Source: Pseudomonas grandcourensis
GTDB taxonomy: Bacteria; Pseudomonadota; Gammaproteobacteria; Pseudomonadales; Pseudomonadaceae
Assembly (NCBI RefSeq): GCF_039909015.1
Contig: NZ_CP150919.1
Coordinates: 2,270,501-2,334,500 of the forward strand
Direction: 5' to 3'
Length of the DNA stretch: 64,000 nt
Below the pieces are notes generated by a model. The model searched no databases and was not told where the DNA came from. It was given only the letters and a program-made list of their open reading frames with translations. Of this stretch, positions 19,233 to 27,693 are shown one piece after another. A program made the position numbers and the translations under genes. Within the stretch, counting starts at the first letter, position 1. Each line of letters starts with the position of its first letter.

Positions 19233-20342
19233 TCAGATTTCCAGCACTTCCATCTCGCGCAACACTTCAGCAATCGCCGCCACCGCTTCGCGCATTTCGG
19301 CCGGCTGGACATGACCGATGCAGCCGACACGGAAGGTTTCGACCTGGGTCAGTTTGCCGGGGTAGAGGATGTAGCCCTTGGCCTTGACCCGCTCGTAGAA
19401 TTCCTTGAATGCGTAGCGCGGATCTTTCGGGGCGTGGAAGGTGGCGATGATCGGCGCCTGGATAGCCGCCGGCAGGAAGCTGCGCAGCCCCAGTTTGCCC
19501 ATCTCTTCCATCAATGCCTGGCAGTTGACGGCGTAGCGCTCGTGCCGCGCCGGCAAGCCGCCTTCTTCGTTGTATTGCAGCAGGGCTTCGTGCAGTGCCG
19601 CGACCACATGGGTCGGCGGGGTGAAACGCCATTGGCCGGTCTTGGCCATGTAGGCGTGCTGGTCCTGCAAGTCCATCGCCAGCGAATGCGAGTTACCGGC
19701 GGCGCCGGCCAGGGATTCTTTGCGAGCGAAGACAAAACCCATGCCCGGCACGCCTTCCAGGCACTTGCCCGAGGCGGCGATCAGTGCGTCGAACGGCACT
19801 TGCTGGGCATCCACTGGCAGGGCGCCGAAGGAGCTCATGGCGTCGATGATCAGGCGTTTGCCGTGTTGCGCAACGACCTGGGCAATCTCTGGCAGCGGAT
19901 TGAGGATGCCGGTGCTGGTTTCGCAGTGAATCAGGGCAACGTGGGTGATGTCTTGATCAGCACGCAGCAGGCGGTCGACGTCGGCGGCGGTGGTCGGCTC
20001 GTCTTCGGCGGTTTCGAAGGTGCTGAAGGAGCGACCGAGCACTTCGCAGATTTTCGCCAGGCGCTTGCCGTAGGCGCCGTTGATCAGTACCAGAATCTTG
20101 CCGTCCCGAGGCACCAGCGTGCCGATTGCCGCCTCGACCGCGAAGGTGCCGCTGCCTTGCAGGGGCACGCAGTGGTGGGTGGCGGCGCCGTTGAGGATGG
20201 CCAGCAGTTGCTCGCAGAGGCTGGCGGTCAGTTGATTGAAGCGGTCATCCCATGAACCCCAATCAACCATCATTGCCTGACGGGTGCGGGCCGACGTGGT
20301 CAACGGGCCGGGGGTGAGCAGGATGGGTTCGGCAGTACTCAT
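19233..20342 (-). CDS. phnW: 2-aminoethylphosphonate--pyruvate transaminase
   Basis: Cytoplasmic PLP aminotransferase (class V fold) that turns 2-aminoethylphosphonate plus pyruvate into phosphonoacetaldehyde and L-alanine, feeding PhnX. 369 aa, normal length. It starts with the family signature [11 protein letters not shown]; the pyridoxal Lys is K193 in [11 protein letters not shown], and the upstream Asp is in [13 protein letters not shown]. The start is ATG 20342 with GAGGA 8 bases upstream. It is divergent from a LysR gene whose product is the likely activator. Confidence 0.97.
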   Translation of the reverse strand: MSTAEPILLTPGPLTTSARTRQAMMVDWGSWDDRFNQLTASLCEQLLAILNGAATHHCVPLQGSGTFAVEAAIGTLVPRDGKILVLINGAYGKRLAKICEVLGRSFSTFETAEDEPTTAADVDRLLRADQDITHVALIHCETSTGILNPLPEIAQVVAQHGKRLIIDAMSSFGALPVDAQQVPFDALIAASGKCLEGVPGMGFVFARKESLAGAAGNSHSLAMDLQDQHAYMAKTGQWRFTPPTHVVAALHEALLQYNEEGGLPARHERYAVNCQALMEEMGKLGLRSFLPAAIQAPIIATFHAPKDPRYAFKEFYERVKAKGYILYPGKLTQVETFRVGCIGHVQPAEMREAVAAIAEVLREMEVLEI

Positions 20343-20451
20343 TCTCGTGTCCTCGCAATCGATGGGATGAAGCTACGGGACTTAAATTGCAATTTGCCGT
20401 GTTATCAATCAAATTGTTTGTTGTTATGCCAGCCATCAGTGAGAGTTATTC
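20343..20451. promoter_or_regulatory. Divergent phnW / lysR promoter region
   Basis: 109 bases holding both promoters. It contains the palindrome AAATTGCAATTT (20384-20395) and the A/T-rich stretch ATCAATCAAATTGTTTGTTG, plausible LysR-binding sequence. I saw no clear Pho box (CTGTCAT repeats). Confidence 0.5.
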
Positions 20452-21312
20452 ATGAACCTGTTTCAGCTCCGCGCCTTCGATGCCGTGGCCCGGGAAGGCA
20501 GCTTTACCCGGGCGGCGGCGCGGCTGTTCATCAGCCAGCCGGCGGTCACCGGACACATCAAGGCCCTGGAGGAGCACTACCAGATCACCCTGCTGCGCCG
20601 CACCGCCCGACGGGTGGAACTGACGGAGGAGGGCACCAAACTGGCGGCAATCACCCGGGCGATGTTCGGCCTGGCCGAAGAGGCGCAGGTGATGCTCGAA
20701 GCCAACCGGCAATTGCTGACCGGGCGCCTGGAGGTGGCGGCGGACGGTCCGCACATGGTCATGCCGATGCTCGCCAGCCTGCGGGCGCGCTATCCGGGGA
20801 TCACCGTGAACCTGCGCCTGGGCAACGCCCAGGAAACCCTGGCGGCGCTGCTGTCCGAACATGCCGACGTGGCGGTGCTGACCGAAGTCGAACCGCGCAA
20901 GGGCTTGCATCTGCAAGCGCTGAACGAATCACGGATTTGCGCGCTGGTGCCCGACGGGCATCCTTGGGCGCAGAAGACCAAAGGCGTGCAGCTCAAGGAA
21001 CTGGATCAGGTGATCATGGTGCTGCGCGAACCGAGTTCGATTACCCGGCGCACCTTCGATGAGGCGTGCGCCCAGGCCAAGGTCAATCCGCGGGTGCTGC
21101 TGGAACTGGACAGCCGCGAAGCGGTGACCGAGGCGGTGGCCGCCGAACTGGGGGTGGGAGTGGTGTCGTCGGTGGAGGTCAGTCACGATCCACGGGTGGC
21201 AGCGGTGCCGATCATTGGCGAGGGGCTGGTGAATCGGCACATGATGGGGTGCATGGAGCGGCGGCGGGATTTGCGCTTGATACAGGCGTTTTTTGGGTTG
21301 GCACCGGTGTAG
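20452..21312 (+). CDS. LysR-family regulator, probable activator of phnWX
   Basis: 286-aa LysR protein. Winged helix-turn-helix at residues 1-60 (LRAFDAVAREGSFTRAAARL, ISQPAVTGHIKALE), then a co-inducer domain with the usual LRxRYPGI and GVGVVSS segments. It is divergent from phnW across a 109-base region, the classical layout for an activator that senses the pathway substrate, here presumably 2-aminoethylphosphonate or a derivative. It is a paralogue of the LysR at 21347, which it meets tail to tail; both carry SQPA/TQPA recognition helices and related effector domains. Confidence 0.9.
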   Translation: MNLFQLRAFDAVAREGSFTRAAARLFISQPAVTGHIKALEEHYQITLLRRTARRVELTEEGTKLAAITRAMFGLAEEAQVMLEANRQLLTGRLEVAADGPHMVMPMLASLRARYPGITVNLRLGNAQETLAALLSEHADVAVLTEVEPRKGLHLQALNESRICALVPDGHPWAQKTKGVQLKELDQVIMVLREPSSITRRTFDEACAQAKVNPRVLLELDSREAVTEAVAAELGVGVVSSVEVSHDPRVAAVPIIGEGLVNRHMMGCMERRRDLRLIQAFFGLAPV

Positions 21313-21336
21313 GAGCAGCCTTCGGCAGCTCCTACA
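21308..21336. terminator. Bidirectional hairpin between converging lysR genes
   Basis: TGTAGGAGC...GCTCCTACA stem (one internal A-A mismatch, then GCC/GGC) that overlaps the stop codon of the first LysR gene and lies 11 bases from the end of the second. REP-like. Confidence 0.65.
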
Positions 21337-21346
21337 GGGGATGGGG

Positions 21347-22219
21347 TCAGTTCAGGCTCTCGCGCACCATCTGCAGAAAAGTCGCCACCACCCGCCGCGA
21401 ACTCTGCTCGCGCAGGCACACCAGGGTTTCAGTCAACCGTCGCTTGCAATCGATAATCGGCAACGCACACACCCGCGAATCCGCGCCAAACTCGGCAGCC
21501 GACACCACGCCCACCCCGATCCCCACCACCACAGCCTCACGCGCGGCCTCCCGACCTTCAACCTGAATCGCCGGGCGAATGCGAAACCCGGCCCCCGCCA
21601 TTTCCTCCTCCAGGGTCTGCCGGGTTACAGAACCAATCTCCCGCAACACCAGTGGCGTGTCGTCGAGGTCGGCGAGGGTGATGGATTCGCGCTCGGCCCA
21701 CGGATGATTGCGCGACACGAATGCCACCATCGGATCATTGCGCAAGGGCAGGGAGATCAGGCGTTCGTCGCTGACGTCGCGGCCCAGCAACGCCAGGTCG
21801 GCCTGATAGTTGAACAGTCGGAACAGCGATTCATCGGTGTTGCCGGTCTCGATCTTCACGCTGATCCCCGGGTAGCGCTCGCAGAATCGGGCAATCTGCG
21901 GCAGCACATGCACCGGCGCATCCACCGCCAGAATCAGGCTGCCGGTCTGCAAGGCCTGGGAATCCTGGAGCAGTTCCTGGGCCTCGGCTTCAATGACGAA
22001 CAATTTCTGGGTCACGCCGAGCAAGCGCTCGCCCAGATCGGTCAGGCGCACCGAGCGCTTGTTGCGGTGAAACAGCAAAACCCCGTAGCGCTCTTCGAGT
22101 TTGCGCACCTGGTCGGAAATCGCCGGTTGCGTCAGAAACAGGCGCTCGGCGGCCTTGGTAAAGCTTCCATGGACCGCCACGGCATGGAAAGCTTTGAGCT
22201 GGGCGTGGGACACCGACAT
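21347..22219 (-). CDS. LysR-family regulator, probable regulator of the phosphonate transporter genes
   Basis: 290-aa LysR protein with N-terminal helix-turn-helix (AFHAVAVHGSFTKAAERLFL, TQPAISDQVRKLEERYG) and effector domain (RYPGISVKIETGN, VGIGVGVVSAAEFG). The start is ATG 22219, 7 bases after GGAG; a 6-codon extension to 22237 has no ribosome site. It is divergent from the MFS transporter at 22488 and convergent with the phnW-linked LysR. By position it should control the transporter and FAD oxidase. Similarity between the two LysR proteins suggests a duplicated regulator sensing related phosphonates. Confidence 0.88.
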   Translation of the reverse strand: MSVSHAQLKAFHAVAVHGSFTKAAERLFLTQPAISDQVRKLEERYGVLLFHRNKRSVRLTDLGERLLGVTQKLFVIEAEAQELLQDSQALQTGSLILAVDAPVHVLPQIARFCERYPGISVKIETGNTDESLFRLFNYQADLALLGRDVSDERLISLPLRNDPMVAFVSRNHPWAERESITLADLDDTPLVLREIGSVTRQTLEEEMAGAGFRIRPAIQVEGREAAREAVVVGIGVGVVSAAEFGADSRVCALPIIDCKRRLTETLVCLREQSSRRVVATFLQMVRESLN

Positions 22220-22487
22220 GGGAATCTCCAGTAACAAGCTGAAATTATATTTGAAATACGATAAATCGATTTCACTTATTAATCAGTAATTGTTTTTATC
22301 CACCTCAGCCCCGGTGACTGGTCAGTCGAACAGCAGCGGGTGCCATGAGCCTGTGCGTGCAACAGCAGGACTCATCTGACCGGTATCCGCCGTAGGGACA
22401 GGGCGATATCGAAGTGCTCAACAATAAAAAAACAGGCGTTTTCTTCCAATTCTGCCGGCACACTCACACCCTGAGGTCAGAACCACA

Positions 22488-23813
22488 ATGAACAAGCACA
22501 TCGGCACCATCAAGCGTTGGCGCGTGCAGATCTTCGCGATCACCTGGCTCGCCTACGCCGCATTCTACTTCACCCGCAAAGCCTTCTCGGTCGCCAAACT
22601 TGGTATTGGCGAAGACCCGACCTTCATGCTCGACAAAATGGCCATGGCCAACCTCGACGCCATCTACCTGACGGCCTACGCCGTCGGTCAATTCACCTGG
22701 GGCATCCTGGCCGACCGCTTCGGGCCGCGGGTGGTGGTGCTCGGCGGGTTGCTGATTTCCGCCGCCGCGGCGCTGGTGATGGGCAACTTCGCAACGTTAC
22801 CGATTTTCGCTACCTGCATGCTGATACAAGGCCTGGCGCAGTCCACCGGTTGGTCGGGGCTGTGCAAGAACCTCGGCAGCTTCTTTCCCTCCGAGCAACG
22901 CGGACGGGTATTGGGCCTGTGGAGTTCCTGCTACGCCTTTGGCGGTCTGGTAGCCTCGCCGTTTGCCGGCTGGTGGGCGTACACGCTCATCGGCAGCTGG
23001 CATGCGGCGTTCATTTCCAGTGCGGCGGTGGTTGGGCTGGTCGCCGTGCTGTTTTTTATTTTCCAACGCAACAAACCGGAAGACGTCGGCTTGCCGGCGG
23101 TGGAGCCGGAACCCGAGCTGACCGCCGAAGAGGCTGAAGCGCAAAGCAAAATCAGCATGTGGGAGCCGTTGAAGGAAATCCTGCGCAACCGCACGGTGCT
23201 GGTGCTGGGGTTGGCGTACTTCATGCTCAAGCCGGCGCGCTACGCGATTCTGTTGTGGGGACCGGTGATCGTTTTCGAACAGATGCCTTCGGTGGGCAAG
23301 GTCGGTGCGGCGATCATTCCGACATCGTTTGAACTGGCCGGGTTGCTCGGACCGATCCTGATCGGCCTGGCCTCGGACAAATTGTTCGGCGCCCGGCGCA
23401 TGCCTGCCTGCGTGATCAGCCTGTTGGCGTTGACCGTGTCCCTGGCGTTTTTCATGGGCGCCCTGCATACCGGCAGCGTGCTGCTGGTGGTGGCGCTGCT
23501 GTTCGTCATGGGCCTGACCCTCTATGGGCCGGACTCGATGATCAGCGGCTCGGCCGCCATCGACTTCGGCACCGCCAAGGCGGGCGCCACGGCGGCCGGT
23601 TTCGTCAATGGTTGTGGTTCGGTCGGTGCGATTCTCGGTGGGCTGCTGCCGGGCTACTTCGACACCGTTACCGTGTTCATCGTCTTCGCCGGCTGCGCCA
23701 TGTTCTCGGCGCTGGTGTTGATCCCGCACTGGAACAGCCGCCCCGGTGGCCTGGGTACTCACTTCGCCTACGTGCCCAATCAAGCGATGACCATCAAACC
23801 CCTGCGTACCTGA
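22488..23813 (+). CDS. MFS transporter of the organophosphate:phosphate antiporter type, probable aminoethylphosphonate uptake
   Basis: 441-aa inner-membrane protein with about 12 helices and the GlpT/UhpT/PgtP style N-terminus (WLAYAAFYFTRKAFSVAK; Arg in the first helix binds the phospho group in this family). The sequence GQFTWGILADRFGPRVVVLGG after helix 2 is the MFS motif A region. A hydrophilic central loop (PEPELTAEEAEAQ) separates the two six-helix halves. Its place between phnW/phnX with LysR genes on one side and a FAD amine oxidase on the other points to 2-aminoethylphosphonate or an N-alkylated relative as substrate. An MFS carrier of this type (AepP) has been described for aminoethylphosphonate uptake in P. 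putida; equivalence is inference. Confidence 0.8.
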   Translation: MNKHIGTIKRWRVQIFAITWLAYAAFYFTRKAFSVAKLGIGEDPTFMLDKMAMANLDAIYLTAYAVGQFTWGILADRFGPRVVVLGGLLISAAAALVMGNFATLPIFATCMLIQGLAQSTGWSGLCKNLGSFFPSEQRGRVLGLWSSCYAFGGLVASPFAGWWAYTLIGSWHAAFISSAAVVGLVAVLFFIFQRNKPEDVGLPAVEPEPELTAEEAEAQSKISMWEPLKEILRNRTVLVLGLAYFMLKPARYAILLWGPVIVFEQMPSVGKVGAAIIPTSFELAGLLGPILIGLASDKLFGARRMPACVISLLALTVSLAFFMGALHTGSVLLVVALLFVMGLTLYGPDSMISGSAAIDFGTAKAGATAAGFVNGCGSVGAILGGLLPGYFDTVTVFIVFAGCAMFSALVLIPHWNSRPGGLGTHFAYVPNQAMTIKPLRT

Positions 23814-23883
23814 ATCCTGTCCCTCGTCGCCTGCTGCACCTGCGGCAGGCCGGCGTGTGGGCCACTGACCGGAGATTGACCCC

Positions 23884-25275
23884 ATGAGACCCTTTTGGCT
23901 GGACCAGGCCTTGAAGGCTGATGCATCCGAAACCTGTCCGCCACTGGAAGGCGACACCCGCGCCGACGTGTGTATCGTCGGCGGTGGCTACACCGGGTTG
24001 TGGACCGCGATCATGCTCAAGGAGCAGAACCCCGAGCTGGATGTGTTGCTGATCGAAGCGGACATCTGCGGTGCCGGGGCCAGTGGACGCAATGGCGGTT
24101 GTGCGTTGTCGTGGTCGGCCAAGTATTTCACCCTTGAGCGTTTGTTCGGCGTCGAAGAGGCTGTGCGGCTGGTCAAGGAGTCCGAACACAGCATCCATGC
24201 CATTGGCGCTTTCTGCGAACAGTATGGGGTGGACGCCGATTACCGTCTCGATGGCACCCTCTACACCGCGACCAATCGCGCTCAGGTCGGTTCGACTGAC
24301 GCTGTGATCGCGGCGCTGGAGCGCAACGGCATCAACTCGTTCACCCAGCGGCCGGTGGCCGATGTGCAGCGCATGGCCGGTTCCAGCAAGCACCTGGAAG
24401 GCTGGTTTTCCCCGGCCGCGGCCAGTGTGCAGCCGGGCAAACTGGTGCGTGGCTTGCGCCGGGTAGCCCTGCAACTGGGGGTGAAGATTCATGAAAACAC
24501 CGCGATGACCGGGCTGGAGGAAGGCAAGCCAGCGGGGATACAAACGCCGAATGGCAGCATTCGCGCCGACCGCGTGGTGCTGGCGATGAACGCCTGGATG
24601 GCCCGGGCGTTCCCGCAGTTCGAACGCAGCGTGGCGATCGTTTCCAGTGACATGCTGATCACCGAGCCTCGGCCGGATTTGCTCGACGAAATCGGCTTGA
24701 CCAGCGGCGTTACGGTGCTCGATTCGCGGATTTTCGTGCACTACTACCACAACACCCCGGACGGCCGGATCATGCTTGGCAAGGGCGGCAACACCTTCGC
24801 CTATGGTGGGCGCATGTTGCCGGTGTTCGACAAGCCTTCGCCTTACGCCGGTTTGCTGCAGAACAGCCTGGCGGATTTCTTCCCGGCGTTTGCCGACGTC
24901 AAGGTCGAGGCGACCTGGAATGGTCCGTCGGATCGCTCGGTGACCGGGCTGCCGTTTTTCGGGCAGATGAGCGCCAGTGGCAATGTGTTCTACGGTTTCG
25001 GCTATTCCGGCAGCGGTGTCGGGCCGTGCCATATGGGTGGGCAGATTCTGGCGTCGATGGTCCAGGGCCTGGACAACCCCTGGACCCGCTCACCGCTGGT
25101 CAACGGACCGCTGGGGTTTTTCCCGCCGGAGCCGATTCGCTACATCGGCTCGCTGATGGTGCGCAACGCCATCCGCCGCAAGGAGCGCGCGGAGGATCAC
25201 GGGCGTCGGCCACGGCATCTGGACGTGCGCCTGGCGAAGTTCGCCGCCGCCGCCGGCAAGGCTGACAAGGGCTGA
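23884..25275 (+). CDS. FAD-dependent amine oxidase/dehydrogenase (DAO family), phosphonate-linked
   Basis: 463-aa flavoenzyme of the D-amino-acid/glycine oxidase fold. The FAD-binding Rossmann motif is at about residues 26-58 (ADVCIVGGGYTGLWTAIMLK ... LLIEADICGAGASGRNGG), and the C-terminal FAD site is YGFGYSGSGVGP. The start is ATG 23884, 9 bases after GGAG, 70 bases after the transporter stop, so probably co-transcribed with it. Enzymes of this family recur in aminoethylphosphonate gene clusters; one (PbfD) acts oxidatively on aminoethylphosphonate or its N-alkyl derivatives. The same role here would feed phosphonoacetaldehyde or aminoethylphosphonate to PhnX/PhnW. Other secondary amines are possible substrates. 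Confidence 0.8.
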   Translation: MRPFWLDQALKADASETCPPLEGDTRADVCIVGGGYTGLWTAIMLKEQNPELDVLLIEADICGAGASGRNGGCALSWSAKYFTLERLFGVEEAVRLVKESEHSIHAIGAFCEQYGVDADYRLDGTLYTATNRAQVGSTDAVIAALERNGINSFTQRPVADVQRMAGSSKHLEGWFSPAAASVQPGKLVRGLRRVALQLGVKIHENTAMTGLEEGKPAGIQTPNGSIRADRVVLAMNAWMARAFPQFERSVAIVSSDMLITEPRPDLLDEIGLTSGVTVLDSRIFVHYYHNTPDGRIMLGKGGNTFAYGGRMLPVFDKPSPYAGLLQNSLADFFPAFADVKVEATWNGPSDRSVTGLPFFGQMSASGNVFYGFGYSGSGVGPCHMGGQILASMVQGLDNPWTRSPLVNGPLGFFPPEPIRYIGSLMVRNAIRRKERAEDHGRRPRHLDVRLAKFAAAAGKADKG

Positions 25276-25278
25276 GCG

Positions 25279-26700
25279 TCAGTGCGCAAGGTCCGAGCGG
25301 TTGAGCAGCCAGTCGAACAGCAGGCGGGTATCGCCACGGGGCTCGCGCGGGCGAGGGCGATGAGTTTGTGGCCGAGGGCCCATGGCCGTACAAAGCACCG
25401 GGCGATCCGGGTCACTGTCGAGAAAAATCACCAGTACCTCGCTGCCAGCCACGGGCAAGCGGGTCGGATCGATCCATTCCTCGGCGGTGGTCAGCGCCAG
25501 CGGTAGCCACAGGCCGTCGGACATCTCTGCGGCGGGTTGTGTGGCGGGCCAGAGGTGCACCTGAACCCGGCCATCTTCGTCCACTGTCGCCGGTTGCCCG
25601 ATCGGGCCGCACACCTGGCCGGGCTGATACCCGGGGATACTCGGCCTGGGTTGTTTGAGGGCAGGCCTGAACACCGTCGACCAGGGGATGGCGCTGAATT
25701 GATTGCGGTAACCCGGGGCCATGTCGGGTGTGTCGTCGAGCAGAATGGATGAATGACGGCCCTGATGGCGGATTTCGGTAACCAGCCATTGATCATTGAA
25801 GTTCGCCAGCGGGTGCTCGGCCACCTGCAGGATCCCGCCACTGCGTACTGCCCTCTGGTTACTTTGACCGTGGATCTGCAGGTGTCGGCAGCGCAGTCGT
25901 TCCAGTTGTCGACGGCTGAGTTGGTCGCGATGTTGTTGCTCACCAGCGGGAAAGTGCCTCACGGTGGCGAGCGAGTGATTGGCTGCGCCTTCGCTGATGT
26001 CCGCTGCACCCGGATTCCTGGCGCCAGGGCGCACAGGGGAGAGCGGAGCATCATGGCGCTGGAACAGTTCGCTGATCACCGGTTCCTGGTGTTCGTCGAG
26101 GGCATCGCTGCTCATCGACATGAGCAGGGGCTCCTGTGGAAAACACAGGCTGTCATCGGCCAGCACCAGCACATGGCCGTCCCGTTGATGCTCGAAGTGA
26201 TAGTGGATGCCTTCTTCCTCGCACAGCCGTTGCAGCAACGCCAGGTCGGTTTCTTCGTACTGAATGCAAAAAGGTCGCAGGGGATAGTGCCCGGTTGCCA
26301 GCTCAAAGCGATAGCTGTCGGCGGGCAACCCATGTTCCTCCAGCAACCGGCACAGAATCATGGGTACGCTGGCGCGCTGGAAAATACGTCGGCATCGTTG
26401 CTGATCCAGCGCCTGGACGCGGGGCACCAGCACCAGTCTGTAAGCGACCCGGTGTCCGCTTCGATGTTCACAACTGGCGCTGTGCAGTACGCCATGAATG
26501 CCTTGATCGTGGCCGAACTCGAGGAACGCCGGTTGGAGCAGCAATCGCTCAAGGTTCAGGGCCGGTGCCAGCCCGATCACCTCGATCTCGAATCGATAGG
26601 GCTGGTTGAGAGCTTCATGACCACTGAACCGGACTACCCGGAAGCTCAGGTCGTCGTCGAGAAGCGTCAGGGTGGTGGGACTTTCCTTGTCGTTGTGCAT
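25279..26700 (-). CDS. vgrG: Short VgrG-type type VI secretion tip protein
   Basis: 473-aa VgrG-like protein, the trimeric spike tip of type VI secretion. The gp27-like base is visible (LSFRVVRFSGHEALNQPYRF ... FCIQYEETDLALLQRLCEEEGIHYHFEH), followed by the gp5-type OB domain (GPIGQPATVDEDGRVQVHLW ... GSEVLVIFLDSDPDRPVLCT). The long beta-helical needle that normally follows is absent; the chain ends after a short Pro/Arg-rich tail (RPQTHRPRPREPRGD). Typical VgrGs have 600-750 aa. ATG 26700 has only a weak ribosome site; an in-frame ATG at 26754 is an alternative. No other type VI gene is adjacent, so this is an orphan that would depend on a system elsewhere. The stop lies 3 bases from the FAD oxidase stop on the other strand. 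Confidence 0.8.
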   Translation of the reverse strand: MHNDKESPTTLTLLDDDLSFRVVRFSGHEALNQPYRFEIEVIGLAPALNLERLLLQPAFLEFGHDQGIHGVLHSASCEHRSGHRVAYRLVLVPRVQALDQQRCRRIFQRASVPMILCRLLEEHGLPADSYRFELATGHYPLRPFCIQYEETDLALLQRLCEEEGIHYHFEHQRDGHVLVLADDSLCFPQEPLLMSMSSDALDEHQEPVISELFQRHDAPLSPVRPGARNPGAADISEGAANHSLATVRHFPAGEQQHRDQLSRRQLERLRCRHLQIHGQSNQRAVRSGGILQVAEHPLANFNDQWLVTEIRHQGRHSSILLDDTPDMAPGYRNQFSAIPWSTVFRPALKQPRPSIPGYQPGQVCGPIGQPATVDEDGRVQVHLWPATQPAAEMSDGLWLPLALTTAEEWIDPTRLPVAGSEVLVIFLDSDPDRPVLCTAMGPRPQTHRPRPREPRGDTRLLFDWLLNRSDLAH

Positions 26701-26925
26701 CGAACGCGCTACCGCCGTGGAGTAGGGTGCAAAGCGTACGGAACCCCGGCGCATTGCGGGCACGGTAAAGCGACATTTCCGAATCGCCCTACAACCGCTG
26801 GTGAAGATGTCGATGCCAGTCGGGATTTTTTGGTCGATTGCCAACTTTAGGCCGTATAAACTTGCGCAAAGCGTCGGCCAATAGATGTCTCGGCGCCACA
26901 GTTGCCACAGATAAGAGAGTGAGAA

Positions 26926-27630
26926 ATGGGCGCACAGTGGAAGGTTAAACACAAAGAAGCGGCAGCCAATGCCAAGGGCAAGATCTTCGGCAAACTGGTG
27001 AAGGAAATCACCATTGCTGCGCGCAACGGCGCTGATATTACTACCAACGCGCACTTGCGCCTGGTGGTTGAACAGGCCAAGAAAGCTTCGATGCCCAAGG
27101 AAACACTGGATCGCGCCATCAAGAAGGGCGCGGGCCTGCTGGGCGAAACCGTACAATACCATCGCGTGACCTATGAAGGGTTCGCCCCGCATCAGGTGCC
27201 GTTGATCGTCGAATGCGTGACCGACAACATCAACCGCACCGTCGCCGAGATCCGCGTGGCGTTCCGCAAGGGCCAACTGGGCGCTTCCGGTTCCGTGGCC
27301 TGGGACTTCAACCACGTCGGTATGATCGAAGCGTCGCCGGACACCCCGGACGCCGATCCGGAAATGGCCGCCATCGAAGCCGGTGCACAGGATTTCGAGC
27401 CGGGTGAAGAGGGTGCAACCCTGTTCCTGACCGAACCGACCGACCTCGACGCGGTACAGAAGGCCCTTCCGGAACAAGGCTTCACCGTGCTGTCGGCCAA
27501 ACTGGGCTACCAGCCGAAAAACCCGGTCAGCGGCCTGAGCGATGAGCAGATGGCGGAAGTCGAAGCGTTCCTCGAAGGCCTCGATAACCATGACGACGTG
27601 CAGGATATGTTTGTCGGCTTGGCGGGTTGA
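26926..27630 (+). CDS. YebC/PmpR family protein (TACO1 family)
   Basis: 234-aa member of the YebC family. These proteins act as DNA-binding regulators in some bacteria and as translation factors easing ribosome stalling at proline-rich stretches in others. Seen here: the N-terminal basic start [20 protein letters not shown], the helical segment [20 protein letters not shown], and the [17 protein letters not shown] and [14 protein letters not shown] motifs of the family. The start [10 protein letters not shown] differs from the usual GHSKWANIKHRK of the ruvC-linked YebC, so this is probably the second, YeeN-like paralogue. It is divergent from vgrG and followed by a hairpin terminator. Confidence 0.9.
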   Translation: MGAQWKVKHKEAAANAKGKIFGKLVKEITIAARNGADITTNAHLRLVVEQAKKASMPKETLDRAIKKGAGLLGETVQYHRVTYEGFAPHQVPLIVECVTDNINRTVAEIRVAFRKGQLGASGSVAWDFNHVGMIEASPDTPDADPEMAAIEAGAQDFEPGEEGATLFLTEPTDLDAVQKALPEQGFTVLSAKLGYQPKNPVSGLSDEQMAEVEAFLEGLDNHDDVQDMFVGLAG

Positions 27631-27652
27631 TCGAACTGGCCTGGATCTGACT

Positions 27653-27682
27653 TGTGGCGAGGGAGCTTGCTCCCTCGCCACA
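27653..27682. terminator. Perfect 14-bp hairpin between convergent genes
   Basis: TGTGGCGAGGGAGC and its exact reverse complement around TT. It lies between the YebC stop (27630) and the kinase stop (27694) and can serve both. It matches the REP-like GTGGCGAGGGAGC family common in Pseudomonas. Confidence 0.75.
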
Positions 27683-27693
27683 TTGAGTTGTAT

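Noticed and set aside
19059..20255. 398-codon plus-strand frame opposite phnW
   Set aside because: phnW is clear on the minus strand, and this frame runs through a REPIN.
20343..22487. Search for a Pho box (CTGTCAT direct repeats) controlling the phosphonate genes
   Set aside because: No convincing match in the promoter regions; LysR control is better supported.
26701..27681. N-terminal extension of VgrG to 27681 (800 aa in all)
   Set aside because: It would lie antisense to the YebC-family gene; VgrG similarity begins at the ATG at 26700.
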